From contig DJWL01000142.1 of the NCBI GenBank assembly GCA_002441545.1, positions 1 through 6,113 on the forward strand: 6,113 nt of DNA. Reading direction: 5' to 3'. A program made the translations under genes and the position numbers. The notes under the pieces were generated by a model. It made no database searches. It saw only the letters and a list, made by a program, of their open reading frames with translations, and was not told the origin of the DNA. The stretch's first letter is position 1. Each line of letters begins with the position of its first letter. This stretch comes from Flavobacteriaceae bacterium UBA6231. GTDB lineage: Bacteria > Bacteroidota > Bacteroidia > Flavobacteriales > Flavobacteriaceae. Of the stretch, positions 1 through 5,931 are shown in pieces.

Positions 1-25
1 AAGAAAAGCAGGTAAATCAGCTTAA
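1..25 (+). CDS. rplF: 50S ribosomal protein uL6 (L6), 3' end only
   Basis: Reading from base 2, the sequence encodes RKAGKSA and then a TAA stop at 23-25, followed directly by a second in-frame TAA. An ending of the type 'RRKAGK(S/T)A' is the usual C-terminus of bacterial uL6, and rplF is the normal gene before rplR in the spc cluster. Only seven codons are visible, so the call rests on this short tail plus gene order. The rplR start lies 10 bases after the first stop. Confidence 0.85.
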
Positions 26-35
26 TAAGTAAGTT

Positions 36-392
36 ATGGCATTGACAAAATACGAAAGAAGAATAAGAATTAAAAGCAGGATTCGTAAAATAGTTTCTGG
101 AACAGAAGCTAGACCAAGATTAACTGTTTTTAGAAGTAATAAAGAAATTTATGCTCAAATAGTTGATGATGTTACTGGTAAAACAATCAGTGCAGCATCT
201 TCAAGAGATAAAGATATTAGTTCTGTTAAAGCAAATAAATCAGAAGTAGCTACACTAGTTGGTAAAGCTGTTGCTGAAAAAGCTTTAAAAGCAGGTGTAG
301 AAACCATCGCTTTTGATAGAGGTGGATATTTATATCATGGTAGAGTAAAATCATTAGCTGAAGGAGCTAGAGAAGCTGGACTTAAATTCTAA
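36..392 (+). CDS. rplR: 50S ribosomal protein uL18 (L18)
   Basis: This is uL18, which binds 5S rRNA and with uL5 helps form the central protuberance of the large subunit. The product has 118 residues, the normal bacterial length. The basic N-terminus (ERRIRIKSRIRK, residues 7-18) is followed by RPRLTVFRSNKEIYAQ (27-42) and the very conserved tail FDRGGYLYHGRVKSLAEG (93-110) ending in AREAGLKF. The ATG at 36 gives the expected MALTKYERR start, and no earlier in-frame start fits between it and the rplF stop. The upstream bases (aagtaagtt) have no Shine-Dalgarno. The gene lies 10 bases after rplF and 6 bases before rpsE, consistent with one transcript. Confidence 0.98.
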   Translation: MALTKYERRIRIKSRIRKIVSGTEARPRLTVFRSNKEIYAQIVDDVTGKTISAASSRDKDISSVKANKSEVATLVGKAVAEKALKAGVETIAFDRGGYLYHGRVKSLAEGAREAGLKF

Positions 393-398
393 GAAATT

Positions 399-923
399 AT
401 GTATCGTAAATACAAAAGCGCAGAGTTAGTAAAACCAGGTGGATTAGATCTTAAAGATCGTTTAGTTGGTGTACAAAGAGTTACAAAGGTAACAAAAGGT
501 GGTAGAGCATTTGGTTTTTCAGCAATTGTAGTAGTTGGTGACGAAGCTGGTGTTGTAGGGCAAGGTTTAGGAAAATCAAAAGATGTGGCTAGTGCCATTG
601 CAAAAGCTATTGAAGATGCTAAGAAAAACCTAGTAAGAATTCCTATTAAAAAAGGAACTTTACCACATGAGCAAAAAGGTAAATATGGTGGAGCAAGAGT
701 AAATATTATTCCTGCAGCTGCCGGTACTGGAGTTATTGCTGGTGGAGCTGTTAGAACAGTTCTTGAAGCAGTTGGAGTTCATGATGTATTATCAAAATCT
801 CAAGGATCTTCAAACCCTCATAATGTTGTAAAAGCTACTTTTGATGCTTTACTTCAATTAAGAGATGCTAAAACAATAGCTAAAGATAGAGGTATTTCAC
901 TTGAAAAAGTTTTTAACGCATAA
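399..923 (+). CDS. rpsE: 30S ribosomal protein uS5 (S5)
   Basis: uS5 sits on the solvent side of the small subunit near the mRNA entry channel and contributes to decoding accuracy. The product has 174 residues. After a variable N-terminus comes the S5 N-terminal, double-stranded-RNA-binding-like domain: KGGRAFGFSAIVVVGD at 33-48, then GVVGQGLGKSKDVASAI at 51-67. The C-terminal domain contains IIPAAAGTGVIAGGAVRTVLE (103-123) and KSQGSSNPHNVVKAT (133-147). The loop at 30-36 matches the region where E. coli spectinomycin-resistance changes occur; it looks like the ordinary wild-type sequence. The ATG at 399 lies 6 bases after the rplR stop and has no Shine-Dalgarno. Confidence 0.98.
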   Translation: MYRKYKSAELVKPGGLDLKDRLVGVQRVTKVTKGGRAFGFSAIVVVGDEAGVVGQGLGKSKDVASAIAKAIEDAKKNLVRIPIKKGTLPHEQKGKYGGARVNIIPAAAGTGVIAGGAVRTVLEAVGVHDVLSKSQGSSNPHNVVKATFDALLQLRDAKTIAKDRGISLEKVFNA

Positions 924-934
924 TCACGATAGAG

Positions 935-1117
935 ATGGCAAAAATTAAAGTAACAAAAGTTAAAAGCGCAATCAATCGTACTTTAAGACAAAAAAGAATT
1001 TTAGAATCTTTAGGTCTTAGAAAGATTGGTCAAGTAGTAGAGCACGAAGCTACATCAAGTATTCTTGGTATGGTTAGTAAAGTAAATCACTTAGTTTCTG
1101 TAGAGGAAATTAAATAA
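935..1117 (+). CDS. rpmD: 50S ribosomal protein uL30 (L30)
   Basis: This is uL30, a small single-domain protein of the large subunit. It has 60 residues, the normal bacterial length. The family pattern is clear: a first beta strand (KIKVTKVKSAI, 3-13), the QKRILESLGLRKIGQVV segment (19-35) and a C-terminal MVSKVNHLVSVEE (46-58). It lies between rpsE (11 bases upstream) and rplO (14 bases downstream), the standard spc order. The stop is unusual: TAA is followed in frame by two further TAA codons, and another in-frame stop (TGA) comes two codons later, just before the rplO start. Confidence 0.98.
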   Translation: MAKIKVTKVKSAINRTLRQKRILESLGLRKIGQVVEHEATSSILGMVSKVNHLVSVEEIK

Positions 1118-1131
1118 TAATAATACTGAAA

Positions 1132-1584
1132 ATGGATTTAAGTAATTTAAAACCTGCAGAAGGTTCAGTTAAAAATCAAGGAAAAAGAGTAGGTCGTGGT
1201 CAAGGATCTGGTAAAGGTGGTACTGCCGCTAGAGGTCACAAAGGAGCTAAATCTCGTTCCGGATATTCTAAAAAAATAGGTTTTGAAGGAGGTCAAATGC
1301 CACTTCAAAGACGAGTTCCTAAGTTTGGTTTCACAAACATAAACCGTAAAGAATATCAGGGAATTAATTTAGATACTCTACAACTTTTGGTTGATGATAA
1401 GAAAATTAAAGATACAGTAGATTTAGATACATTATTCACTAACGGATTAACTACCAAAAACGATTTGGTTAAAATCATGGGAAGAGGTGAACTAAAAGCT
1501 AAATTAAAAGTATCAGCTCATAAGTTTACTGCTACAGCAAAAGCTGCAATAGAAGCTGCGGGTGGAGAAGCTGTAACTTTATAA
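1132..1584 (+). CDS. rplO: 50S ribosomal protein uL15 (L15)
   Basis: uL15 is a late-assembly protein of the large subunit whose extended N-terminal arm threads through 23S rRNA. The product has 150 residues. The Gly/Lys/Arg-rich arm is plain: KRVGRGQGSGKGGTAARGHKG at 18-38, then GFEGGQMPLQRRVPKFGF (50-67). The globular C-terminal half includes KIMGRGELKAKLKVSAHKF (114-132) and ends in EAAGGEAVTL. The ATG at 1132 gives the conserved MDLSNLKPAEGS start. The stop codon sits inside a 12-base palindrome (1581-1592) at the junction with secY. Confidence 0.98.
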   Translation: MDLSNLKPAEGSVKNQGKRVGRGQGSGKGGTAARGHKGAKSRSGYSKKIGFEGGQMPLQRRVPKFGFTNINRKEYQGINLDTLQLLVDDKKIKDTVDLDTLFTNGLTTKNDLVKIMGRGELKAKLKVSAHKFTATAKAAIEAAGGEAVTL

Positions 1585-1599
1585 GATCTTATTAAGCAT

Positions 1600-2946
1600 A
1601 TGAAATTTATAGAATCAATAAAAAATGTTTGGAAAATAGAGGAGCTTAGAAACCGAATTGCTCTTACACTAGGAATGCTTTTAGTGTATCGGTTTGGTGC
1701 ACAAGTGGTTTTACCAGGTATTGATGCCTCTCAGTTAGGAGGGTTAAGTGATAGCACTGATTCTGGTTTATTAGGACTCTTAAATGCCTTTACAGGAGGA
1801 GCTTTTGCTAACGCATCAGTTTTTGCTTTAGGTATTATGCCCTACATTTCTGCTTCTATTGTGGTTCAGTTAATGGGAATAGCAATTCCTTATTTGCAAA
1901 AATTACAAAAAGAAGGAGCTAGTGGTCAAAAGAAGATTAATCAAATCACAAGATGGTTAACCATTGCAATCTGTTTATTGCAAGCACCAGGATATTTAGC
2001 TAGCTTACCAGCTTTAGGAATTCCTCAAAGCGCATTCCTTTTAGGTTACGGTCCATTGTTCTATTTCTCTTCAGTTACCATTTTAGTAACTGGTTGTATT
2101 TTTGCTATGTGGTTAGGAGAGAAAATTACAGATAAAGGTATTGGTAATGGTATTTCATTATTAATTATGGTGGGTATTATTGCTAGAATGCCAGCTTCAT
2201 TTATTCAAAATGCTGCAAACAGATTAGAAGGAAATAATGTAATGCTTATTCTTTTTGAATTAGTTATTTGGTTTGTTATTATTTTAGCTGCAATATTATT
2301 AGTATTGGCAGTTAGAAAGATAGCTGTTCAATACGCAAGGAGAACAGCATCTGGAAGCTATGAAAAAAATGTGATGGCTGGATCAAGACAGTACATTCCT
2401 TTAAAGTTAAATGCTGCAGGAGTTATGCCAATTATATTTGCTCAAGCAATCATGTTTGTGCCTGGATTAATTGGAAGTTCGTCTATTCTTAAGGAAACAG
2501 CAGCTGGAGCTTGGTTACAAACTAATTATTCAGATATTTTTGGGTTGGTTTATAATATTACATTCGCTTTATTAATAATAGTATTCACATATTTTTATAC
2601 AGCGATTACAGTACCAACAAACAAAATGGCTGACGATTTAAAACGTAGCGGAGGTTTTATTCCTGGGATTAGACCAGGATCTGAAACTTCTGAATATTTA
2701 GATAAAATAATGTCGCAAATAACTTTGCCAGGATCTATATTTTTAGCGCTTATTGCTGTGTTCCCAGCGTTAATAGTTAAAATTATGGGTGTACAACAAG
2801 GTTGGGCGCTATTTTTTGGAGGCACTTCACTAATCATTTTAGTAGGTGTTGCCATTGATACTATGCAACAAGTAAATTCATACTTGTTAAATAGACATTA
2901 TGATGGCTTGATGAAAACTGGTAAGAATAGAAAAGCAATAGCTTAA
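1600..2946 (+). CDS. secY: Protein translocase subunit SecY
   Basis: SecY is the channel-forming subunit of the SecYEG translocon in the inner membrane. It moves unfolded preproteins driven by SecA and inserts membrane proteins delivered by SRP. The product has 448 residues with about ten membrane segments, roughly at 19-38, 76-95, 117-137, 152-172, 183-205, 213-238, 270-292, 312-335, 373-395 and 400-422. Family hallmarks are the plug region after TM1 (LLNAFTGGAFANASVFALGIMP, 60-81, opening the TM2 signature PYISASIVVQL), TDKGIGNGISLLI (177-189), PLKLNAAGVMP (267-277) and the cytosolic GGFIPGIRPG loop (351-360), whose Arg358 corresponds to the functionally critical E. coli Arg357. The ATG at 1600 is 15 bases after rplO. 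The infA start follows the stop by only 4 bases. Confidence 0.98.
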   Translation: MKFIESIKNVWKIEELRNRIALTLGMLLVYRFGAQVVLPGIDASQLGGLSDSTDSGLLGLLNAFTGGAFANASVFALGIMPYISASIVVQLMGIAIPYLQKLQKEGASGQKKINQITRWLTIAICLLQAPGYLASLPALGIPQSAFLLGYGPLFYFSSVTILVTGCIFAMWLGEKITDKGIGNGISLLIMVGIIARMPASFIQNAANRLEGNNVMLILFELVIWFVIILAAILLVLAVRKIAVQYARRTASGSYEKNVMAGSRQYIPLKLNAAGVMPIIFAQAIMFVPGLIGSSSILKETAAGAWLQTNYSDIFGLVYNITFALLIIVFTYFYTAITVPTNKMADDLKRSGGFIPGIRPGSETSEYLDKIMSQITLPGSIFLALIAVFPALIVKIMGVQQGWALFFGGTSLIILVGVAIDTMQQVNSYLLNRHYDGLMKTGKNRKAIA

Positions 2947-2950
2947 TACC

Positions 2951-3166
2951 ATGGCAAAACAAGCAGCAATAGAGCAAGACGGAACAATTATAGAAGCATT
3001 ATCAAATGCCATGTTTCGTGTTGAATTAGAAAATGGTCATATTGTGACTGCGCATATCTCTGGTAAGATGCGTATGCATTACATTAAATTATTACCAGGA
3101 GATAAAGTAAAATTAGAAATGAGTCCTTATGATTTATCTAAGGCTAGAATAACTTATAGATACTAA
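2951..3166 (+). CDS. infA: Translation initiation factor IF-1
   Basis: IF-1 is a single OB-fold protein that binds the ribosomal A site during initiation and assists IF-2 and IF-3. The product has 71 residues, the usual length. Recognisable stretches are AIEQDGTIIEALSNAMFRVEL (6-26), NGHIVTAHISGKMRMHYIK (28-46), LLPGDKVKLEMSPYDLSKARI (47-67) and a final TYRY. It starts 4 bases after the secY stop, too close for an independent ribosome site, so translational coupling to secY is likely. No map or adk gene lies between secY and infA, unlike in several other phyla. The following 55-base spacer carries two small inverted repeats. Confidence 0.98.
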   Translation: MAKQAAIEQDGTIIEALSNAMFRVELENGHIVTAHISGKMRMHYIKLLPGDKVKLEMSPYDLSKARITYRY

Positions 3167-3195
3167 TACGATGAAATCGTAAGATTACATCTTAC
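3167..3195 (+). other. Two adjoining inverted repeats in the infA-rpmJ spacer
   Basis: Directly after the infA stop, TACGA (3167-3171) and TCGTA (3177-3181) form a perfect 5-bp stem with loop TGAAA. GTAAGAT (3179-3185) and ATCTTAC (3189-3195) form a perfect 7-bp stem with a 3-base loop. The two share bases 3179-3181, so in RNA they would compete for three bases. Downstream is A-rich with no T-run, so this is not an intrinsic terminator on the + strand. A role in mRNA processing or in translation of rpmJ-rpsM is possible but is inference. Confidence 0.4.
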
Positions 3196-3221
3196 AGTAA
3201 AAAACAACTAATAAGAAACAG

Positions 3222-3338
3222 ATGAAAGTAAGAGCATCAGTTAAAAAGAGAAGTGCAGATTGTATAATCGTGCGCAGAAAAGGTAGACTTTACGTAATTA
3301 ACAAAAAGAATCCTAGATTCAAACAAAGACAAGGGTAG
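3222..3338 (+). CDS. rpmJ: 50S ribosomal protein bL36 (L36), zinc-free form
   Basis: This short gene encodes the 38-residue bL36, which binds 23S rRNA near the base of the bL12 stalk. The product starts MKVRASVKKRSADC and ends NPRFKQRQG, matching the family from end to end. The zinc-ribbon ligands of the classic form (Cys11, Cys14, Cys27, His33 in E. coli numbering) are mostly replaced: Ser11, Cys14, Asn27, Phe33. Only one ligand remains, so zinc binding is not expected. This C-minus form is, to my knowledge, usual in Flavobacteriia. It is the only complete gene here ending in TAG; the others use TAA. rpsM begins 2 bases after the stop, so the two are probably translationally coupled. Confidence 0.97.
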   Translation: MKVRASVKKRSADCIIVRRKGRLYVINKKNPRFKQRQG

Positions 3339-3340
3339 TT

Positions 3341-3715
3341 ATGGCAAGAATTGCAGGTGTAGACATACCAAAAAACAAAAGAGGAGTTATCTCTTTAACT
3401 TATATCTATGGAATAGGTAGAAGTAGAGCAAAAGAAATTTTAGCAGCAGCTAAAGTTGATGAAAGCATTAAAGTGCAAGATTGGACAGACGATCAGATTG
3501 GAAACATTCGTGAAGCTGTATCTTCCTTTACAATTGAAGGTGAATTACGTTCAGAAACACAATTGAACATTAAGCGATTAATGGATATTGGTTGTTACAG
3601 AGGTATTCGTCATAGGGCTGGTCTTCCTTTAAGAGGACAACGTACAAAAAACAACTCTAGAACAAGAAAAGGTAGAAGAAAAACAGTTGCTAACAAGAAA
3701 AAGGCAACTAAATAA
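3341..3715 (+). CDS. rpsM: 30S ribosomal protein uS13 (S13)
   Basis: uS13 is a head protein of the small subunit that contacts the P-site tRNA and forms bridges to the large subunit. The product has 124 residues. The N-terminus MARIAGVDIPKNKRGVISLTYIYGIG (1-26) with the helix-hairpin-helix-like YGIGRSRA is typical, as are RLMDIGCYRGIRHRAGLPLRGQRT (79-102) and the basic tail KNNSRTRKGRRKTVANKKKATK that reaches into the decoding area. The start is fixed by the conserved MARIAGV. There is no room before this gene for an E. coli-type uS4-binding pseudoknot, unless such a structure lies inside rpmJ. The stop is a tandem TAA TAA. Confidence 0.98.
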   Translation: MARIAGVDIPKNKRGVISLTYIYGIGRSRAKEILAAAKVDESIKVQDWTDDQIGNIREAVSSFTIEGELRSETQLNIKRLMDIGCYRGIRHRAGLPLRGQRTKNNSRTRKGRRKTVANKKKATK

Positions 3716-3726
3716 TAATTAGTAAT

Positions 3727-4110
3727 ATGGCAAAGACAAGCACTAAAAAACGTAAAGTTATTGTAGATTCTGTTGGTGAAGCACATGTTACTGCTTCTTT
3801 CAACAACATTATTATTTCACTTACCAACAAAAAAGGAGACGTTATTTCATGGTCTTCAGCTGGTAAAATGGGATTTAGAGGTTCTAAGAAAAACACTCCT
3901 TATGCAGCTCAATTAGCTGCAGAAGATGCTTCAAAAGTAGCTCAAGAAGCTGGTTTAAAGAAGGTAAAAGTGTACGTTAAAGGTCCAGGTAATGGTAGAG
4001 AATCTGCTATTCGTTCAATCCACAATGCAGGTATAGAAGTAACTGAAATAATTGATGTTACTCCACTACCACATAATGGTTGTAGACCTCCAAAACGTAG
4101 AAGAGTTTAA
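3727..4110 (+). CDS. rpsK: 30S ribosomal protein uS11 (S11)
   Basis: uS11 forms part of the small-subunit platform near the mRNA exit, next to the E site. The product has 127 residues. Conserved stretches are HVTASFNNIIISLTNKKGDVISWSSAGKMGFRGSKKNTPYAAQ (20-62), VYVKGPGNGRESAIRSI (82-98) and the C-terminal PHNGCRPPKRRRV (115-127). The Asn117-Gly118 pair matches the site where E. coli S11 carries an isoaspartyl residue. The gene starts 11 bases after rpsM. The TAA stop is followed by GTT and another in-frame TAA, then a 122-base spacer before rpsD. Confidence 0.98.
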   Translation: MAKTSTKKRKVIVDSVGEAHVTASFNNIIISLTNKKGDVISWSSAGKMGFRGSKKNTPYAAQLAAEDASKVAQEAGLKKVKVYVKGPGNGRESAIRSIHNAGIEVTEIIDVTPLPHNGCRPPKRRRV

Positions 4111-4232
4111 GTTTAAACTGAAATTTTCAGTTAACAATAATTATTTAACAAGTATCAACGGGAGATCAACGTTTATCGAAGGATAAGATTAAGACCTTAA
4201 TTCATAAACACTCTCAAAACTAAATTTTAAAA
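4111..4232 (+). promoter_or_regulatory. Structured rpsD leader (candidate uS4 autoregulatory site)
   Basis: This 122-base spacer is the longest in the window and has no ORF worth reporting. It holds several repeats. AACTGAAA/TTTCAGTT (4116-4123 and 4125-4132) is a perfect hairpin-like repeat. ATCAACG occurs twice, 11 bases apart (4154-4160 and 4165-4171). GTTTAT-c-GAA (4171-4180) can pair with TTC-ATAAAC (4201-4209), giving 9 bp with one bulged C. TTTATC/GATAAG (4172-4187, GAAG loop) forms a competing hairpin. No T-tract follows, so a terminator is unlikely. uS4 represses its own operon through an mRNA leader in E. coli and Bacillus. I recall computationally predicted S4 leaders in Flavobacteria, but I could not match this sequence to one. 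The regulatory role is inference. Confidence 0.45.
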
Positions 4233-4838
4233 ATGGCAAGATATACTGGTCCTAAAACTAAAATAGCTCGTAAATTTGGCGAAGCTATCTTTGGAGAAGA
4301 TAAATCTTTTGAAAAAAGAAATTATCCTCCAGGTCAACACGGTGCAAACAAGCGTCGTGGAAAAAAATCTGAATATGCAATCCAATTAATGGAAAAGCAA
4401 AAAGCAAAATATACTTATGGTGTATTAGAGCGTCAATTCAGAAATATGTTTAAACGTGCAAGAGCTGCACAAGGCATCACAGGTGAAGTACTTTTACAAT
4501 TATGTGAGTCTAGATTAGACAACGTAGTGTTTAGAATGGGTATTGCTCCTTCTCGTAGTGGTGCAAGACAATTAGTATCTCACAGACACATTACAGTTAA
4601 CGGAGAAGTGGTAAACATTCCATCTTACTCATTAAATGCTGGTGATGTTGTTGCTGTAAGAGAAAAATCAAAATCACTAGAAGCTATTGATAGATCGTTA
4701 TCAAATTCAAGTCACGTTTACGAATGGATTACTTGGAACAATGAAACTAAACAAGGAACGTATGTAAGCATTCCTTCTAGAATTCAAATTCCAGAAAGCA
4801 TAAATGAGCAATTCATAGTCGAATTATATTCTAAATAA
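4233..4838 (+). CDS. rpsD: 30S ribosomal protein uS4 (S4), zinc-free form
   Basis: uS4 is a primary 16S rRNA-binding protein that nucleates small-subunit assembly and lines the mRNA entry channel. In other bacteria it also represses its own operon. The product has 201 residues. The N-terminal domain begins MARYTGPKTKIARKFGEAIF and continues KRNYPPGQHGANKRRGKKSEYAIQL (28-52). The S4 RNA-binding domain spans about 92-155 (ESRLDNVVFRMGIAPSRSGARQLVSHRHITVNG). The N-terminus has no cysteines, so the zinc knuckle found in the Cys-containing form is absent. The only Cys is 91. The start is fixed by MARY. The gene is set apart by structured spacers of 122 and 98 bases. The stop is a tandem TAA TAA. 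Confidence 0.98.
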   Translation: MARYTGPKTKIARKFGEAIFGEDKSFEKRNYPPGQHGANKRRGKKSEYAIQLMEKQKAKYTYGVLERQFRNMFKRARAAQGITGEVLLQLCESRLDNVVFRMGIAPSRSGARQLVSHRHITVNGEVVNIPSYSLNAGDVVAVREKSKSLEAIDRSLSNSSHVYEWITWNNETKQGTYVSIPSRIQIPESINEQFIVELYSK

Positions 4839-4936
4839 TAAATTAACAACATTGGTATTTAGCCAAAGGGTTTATTCGTACTTCTTCAAACTTATAAACC
4901 GCGCAACTAAATAACAATTAAAACGAAGAAAAAAGT
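4839..4936 (+). promoter_or_regulatory. Structured rpoA leader resembling the rpsD leader
   Basis: This 98-base spacer carries a perfect 7-bp inverted repeat, GGTTTAT (4869-4875) and ATAAACC (4894-4900), with an 18-base loop, and a weaker TTGG/CCAA pair (4852-4855, 4863-4866). Words shared in the same order with the spacer before rpsD are TTAACAA (4843), GTTTAT (4870), ATAAAC (4894), ACTAAAT (4906) and TTAAAA (4918). No T-tract follows the repeat. I found no convincing Bacteroidota promoter (TTG and TAnnTTTG at proper spacing). It may be a second regulatory or processing element around rpsD; this is inference. Confidence 0.35.
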
Positions 4937-5929
4937 ATGGCAGTATTTAATTTTCAAAAGCCCGACAAAGTAATCATGATCGATTCTACAGATTTTGAAG
5001 GGAAATTCGAATTTCGTCCTTTAGAACCTGGATATGGATTAACAGTAGGGAATGCATTAAGAAGAGTATTACTTTCTTCTTTAGAAGGATTTGCTATTAC
5101 ATCGGTTAGAATTGAAGGTGTAGACCATGAGTTTTCTGCAATTTCAGGTGTAGTTGAAGATGTTACAGAAATTATTTTAAATTTAAAACAAGCACGTTTT
5201 AAAAGACAAATAGAAGATATAGACAACGAATCTATTTCAATTTCAATTTCTGGACAAGAACAGATTACGGCTGGTGATTTCCAAAAATTCATTTCTGGTT
5301 TTCAAGTTTTAAATTCAGAATTAGTAATCTGTAATTTAGACCCAAAAGTGAGTTTAAATATGGAAATTACTATTGAAAAAGGTAGAGGATATGTTCCTGC
5401 TGAAGAAAACAACAAACCTTCTGCACCAATAGGAACTATTTTTACAGATTCAATTTATACTCCAATAAAAAATGTTAAGTATAGTATTGAAAACTATCGT
5501 GTTGAACAAAAAACTGATTATGAAAAATTAGTTTTTGAAATCATTACAGATGGTTCAATCACTCCACAAGATGCTTTAACAGAAGCAGCTAAAACTTTAA
5601 TTCACCACTTTATGTTGTTTTCTGATGAGAGAATAACTTTAGAAGCTGATGAAATTGCACAAACTGAAACTTATGATGAAGAATCTCTTCATATGAGACA
5701 ATTGCTTAAAACTAAGTTGATTGATATGGATTTATCAGTTCGTGCATTAAACTGTTTAAAAGCTGCAGAAGTTGATACATTAGGAGACTTAGTATCATTC
5801 AATAAAAATGACTTAATGAAGTTCCGTAATTTTGGTAAAAAATCTTTAACAGAGCTTGAAGAGCTTGTAATTGTAAAAGGTTTAAACTTTGGAATGGATT
5901 TAAGTAAATATAAATTAGATAAAGATTAA
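4937..5929 (+). CDS. rpoA: DNA-directed RNA polymerase subunit alpha
   Basis: Alpha dimerises to seed assembly of RNA polymerase, and its C-terminal domain contacts UP-element DNA and activators. The product has 330 residues, the typical length. The N-terminal domain (about 1-235) shows FRPLEPGYGLTVGNALRRVLLSSLEG (26-51), GVVEDVTEIILNLK (71-84), KGRGYVPAEENN (148-159) and DGSITPQDALTEAAKTLI (205-222). An acidic linker (236-250, DEIAQTETYDEES) leads to the C-terminal domain (about 255-325) with LSVRALNCLKAAEVDTLGDL (266-285) and FRNFGKKSLTELEEL (296-310). Arg269, Asn272, Gly300 and Lys302 match the E. coli DNA-contacting residues Arg265, Asn268, Gly296 and Lys298, so this domain should still bind DNA. 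The start is preceded by a purine-rich tract but no true Shine-Dalgarno. Confidence 0.98.
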   Translation: MAVFNFQKPDKVIMIDSTDFEGKFEFRPLEPGYGLTVGNALRRVLLSSLEGFAITSVRIEGVDHEFSAISGVVEDVTEIILNLKQARFKRQIEDIDNESISISISGQEQITAGDFQKFISGFQVLNSELVICNLDPKVSLNMEITIEKGRGYVPAEENNKPSAPIGTIFTDSIYTPIKNVKYSIENYRVEQKTDYEKLVFEIITDGSITPQDALTEAAKTLIHHFMLFSDERITLEADEIAQTETYDEESLHMRQLLKTKLIDMDLSVRALNCLKAAEVDTLGDLVSFNKNDLMKFRNFGKKSLTELEELVIVKGLNFGMDLSKYKLDKD

Positions 5930-5931
5930 TT

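Noticed and set aside
389..598. Antisense open frame over the start of rpsE, and similar ones at 2595-2855, 3708-3896 and 4954-5292
   Set aside because: They lie wholly or almost wholly opposite strongly conserved ribosomal, secY and rpoA coding sequence, show no recognisable protein family, and are explained as shadows of the real genes.
1581..1592. 12-base palindrome ATAAGATCTTAT at the rplO-secY junction
   Set aside because: The centre leaves no loop, so as RNA only about four AT-rich pairs are possible, and half of it is the coding end and stop of rplO. Most likely chance in AT-rich DNA.
4116..4132. Perfect AACTGAAA/TTTCAGTT inverted repeat after rpsK as an intrinsic terminator
   Set aside because: The stem is AT-rich and is followed by AACAATAATT, not a T-run. 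rpsD and rpoA downstream need transcription, and no promoter is visible in the spacer, so termination here is unlikely.
4160..4164. GGGAG in the rpsD leader as a Shine-Dalgarno
   Set aside because: It lies about 70 bases before the rpsD ATG, with no start codon at proper spacing, and the other genes here do not use such sites.
4271..4278. TAAATTTG as a promoter -7 element at the start of rpsD (also TATCTTTG at 4286, TAACTTTG at 2720, TAAGTTTG at 1320)
   Set aside because: No TTG lies 17-23 bases upstream in any of these cases, and all are inside conserved coding sequence.
4852..4886. TTG (4852) plus TACTTCTT (4879) as an rpoA promoter
   Set aside because: The spacing is 24 bases and the downstream element departs from TAnnTTTG, so the match is too weak to report as a promoter.
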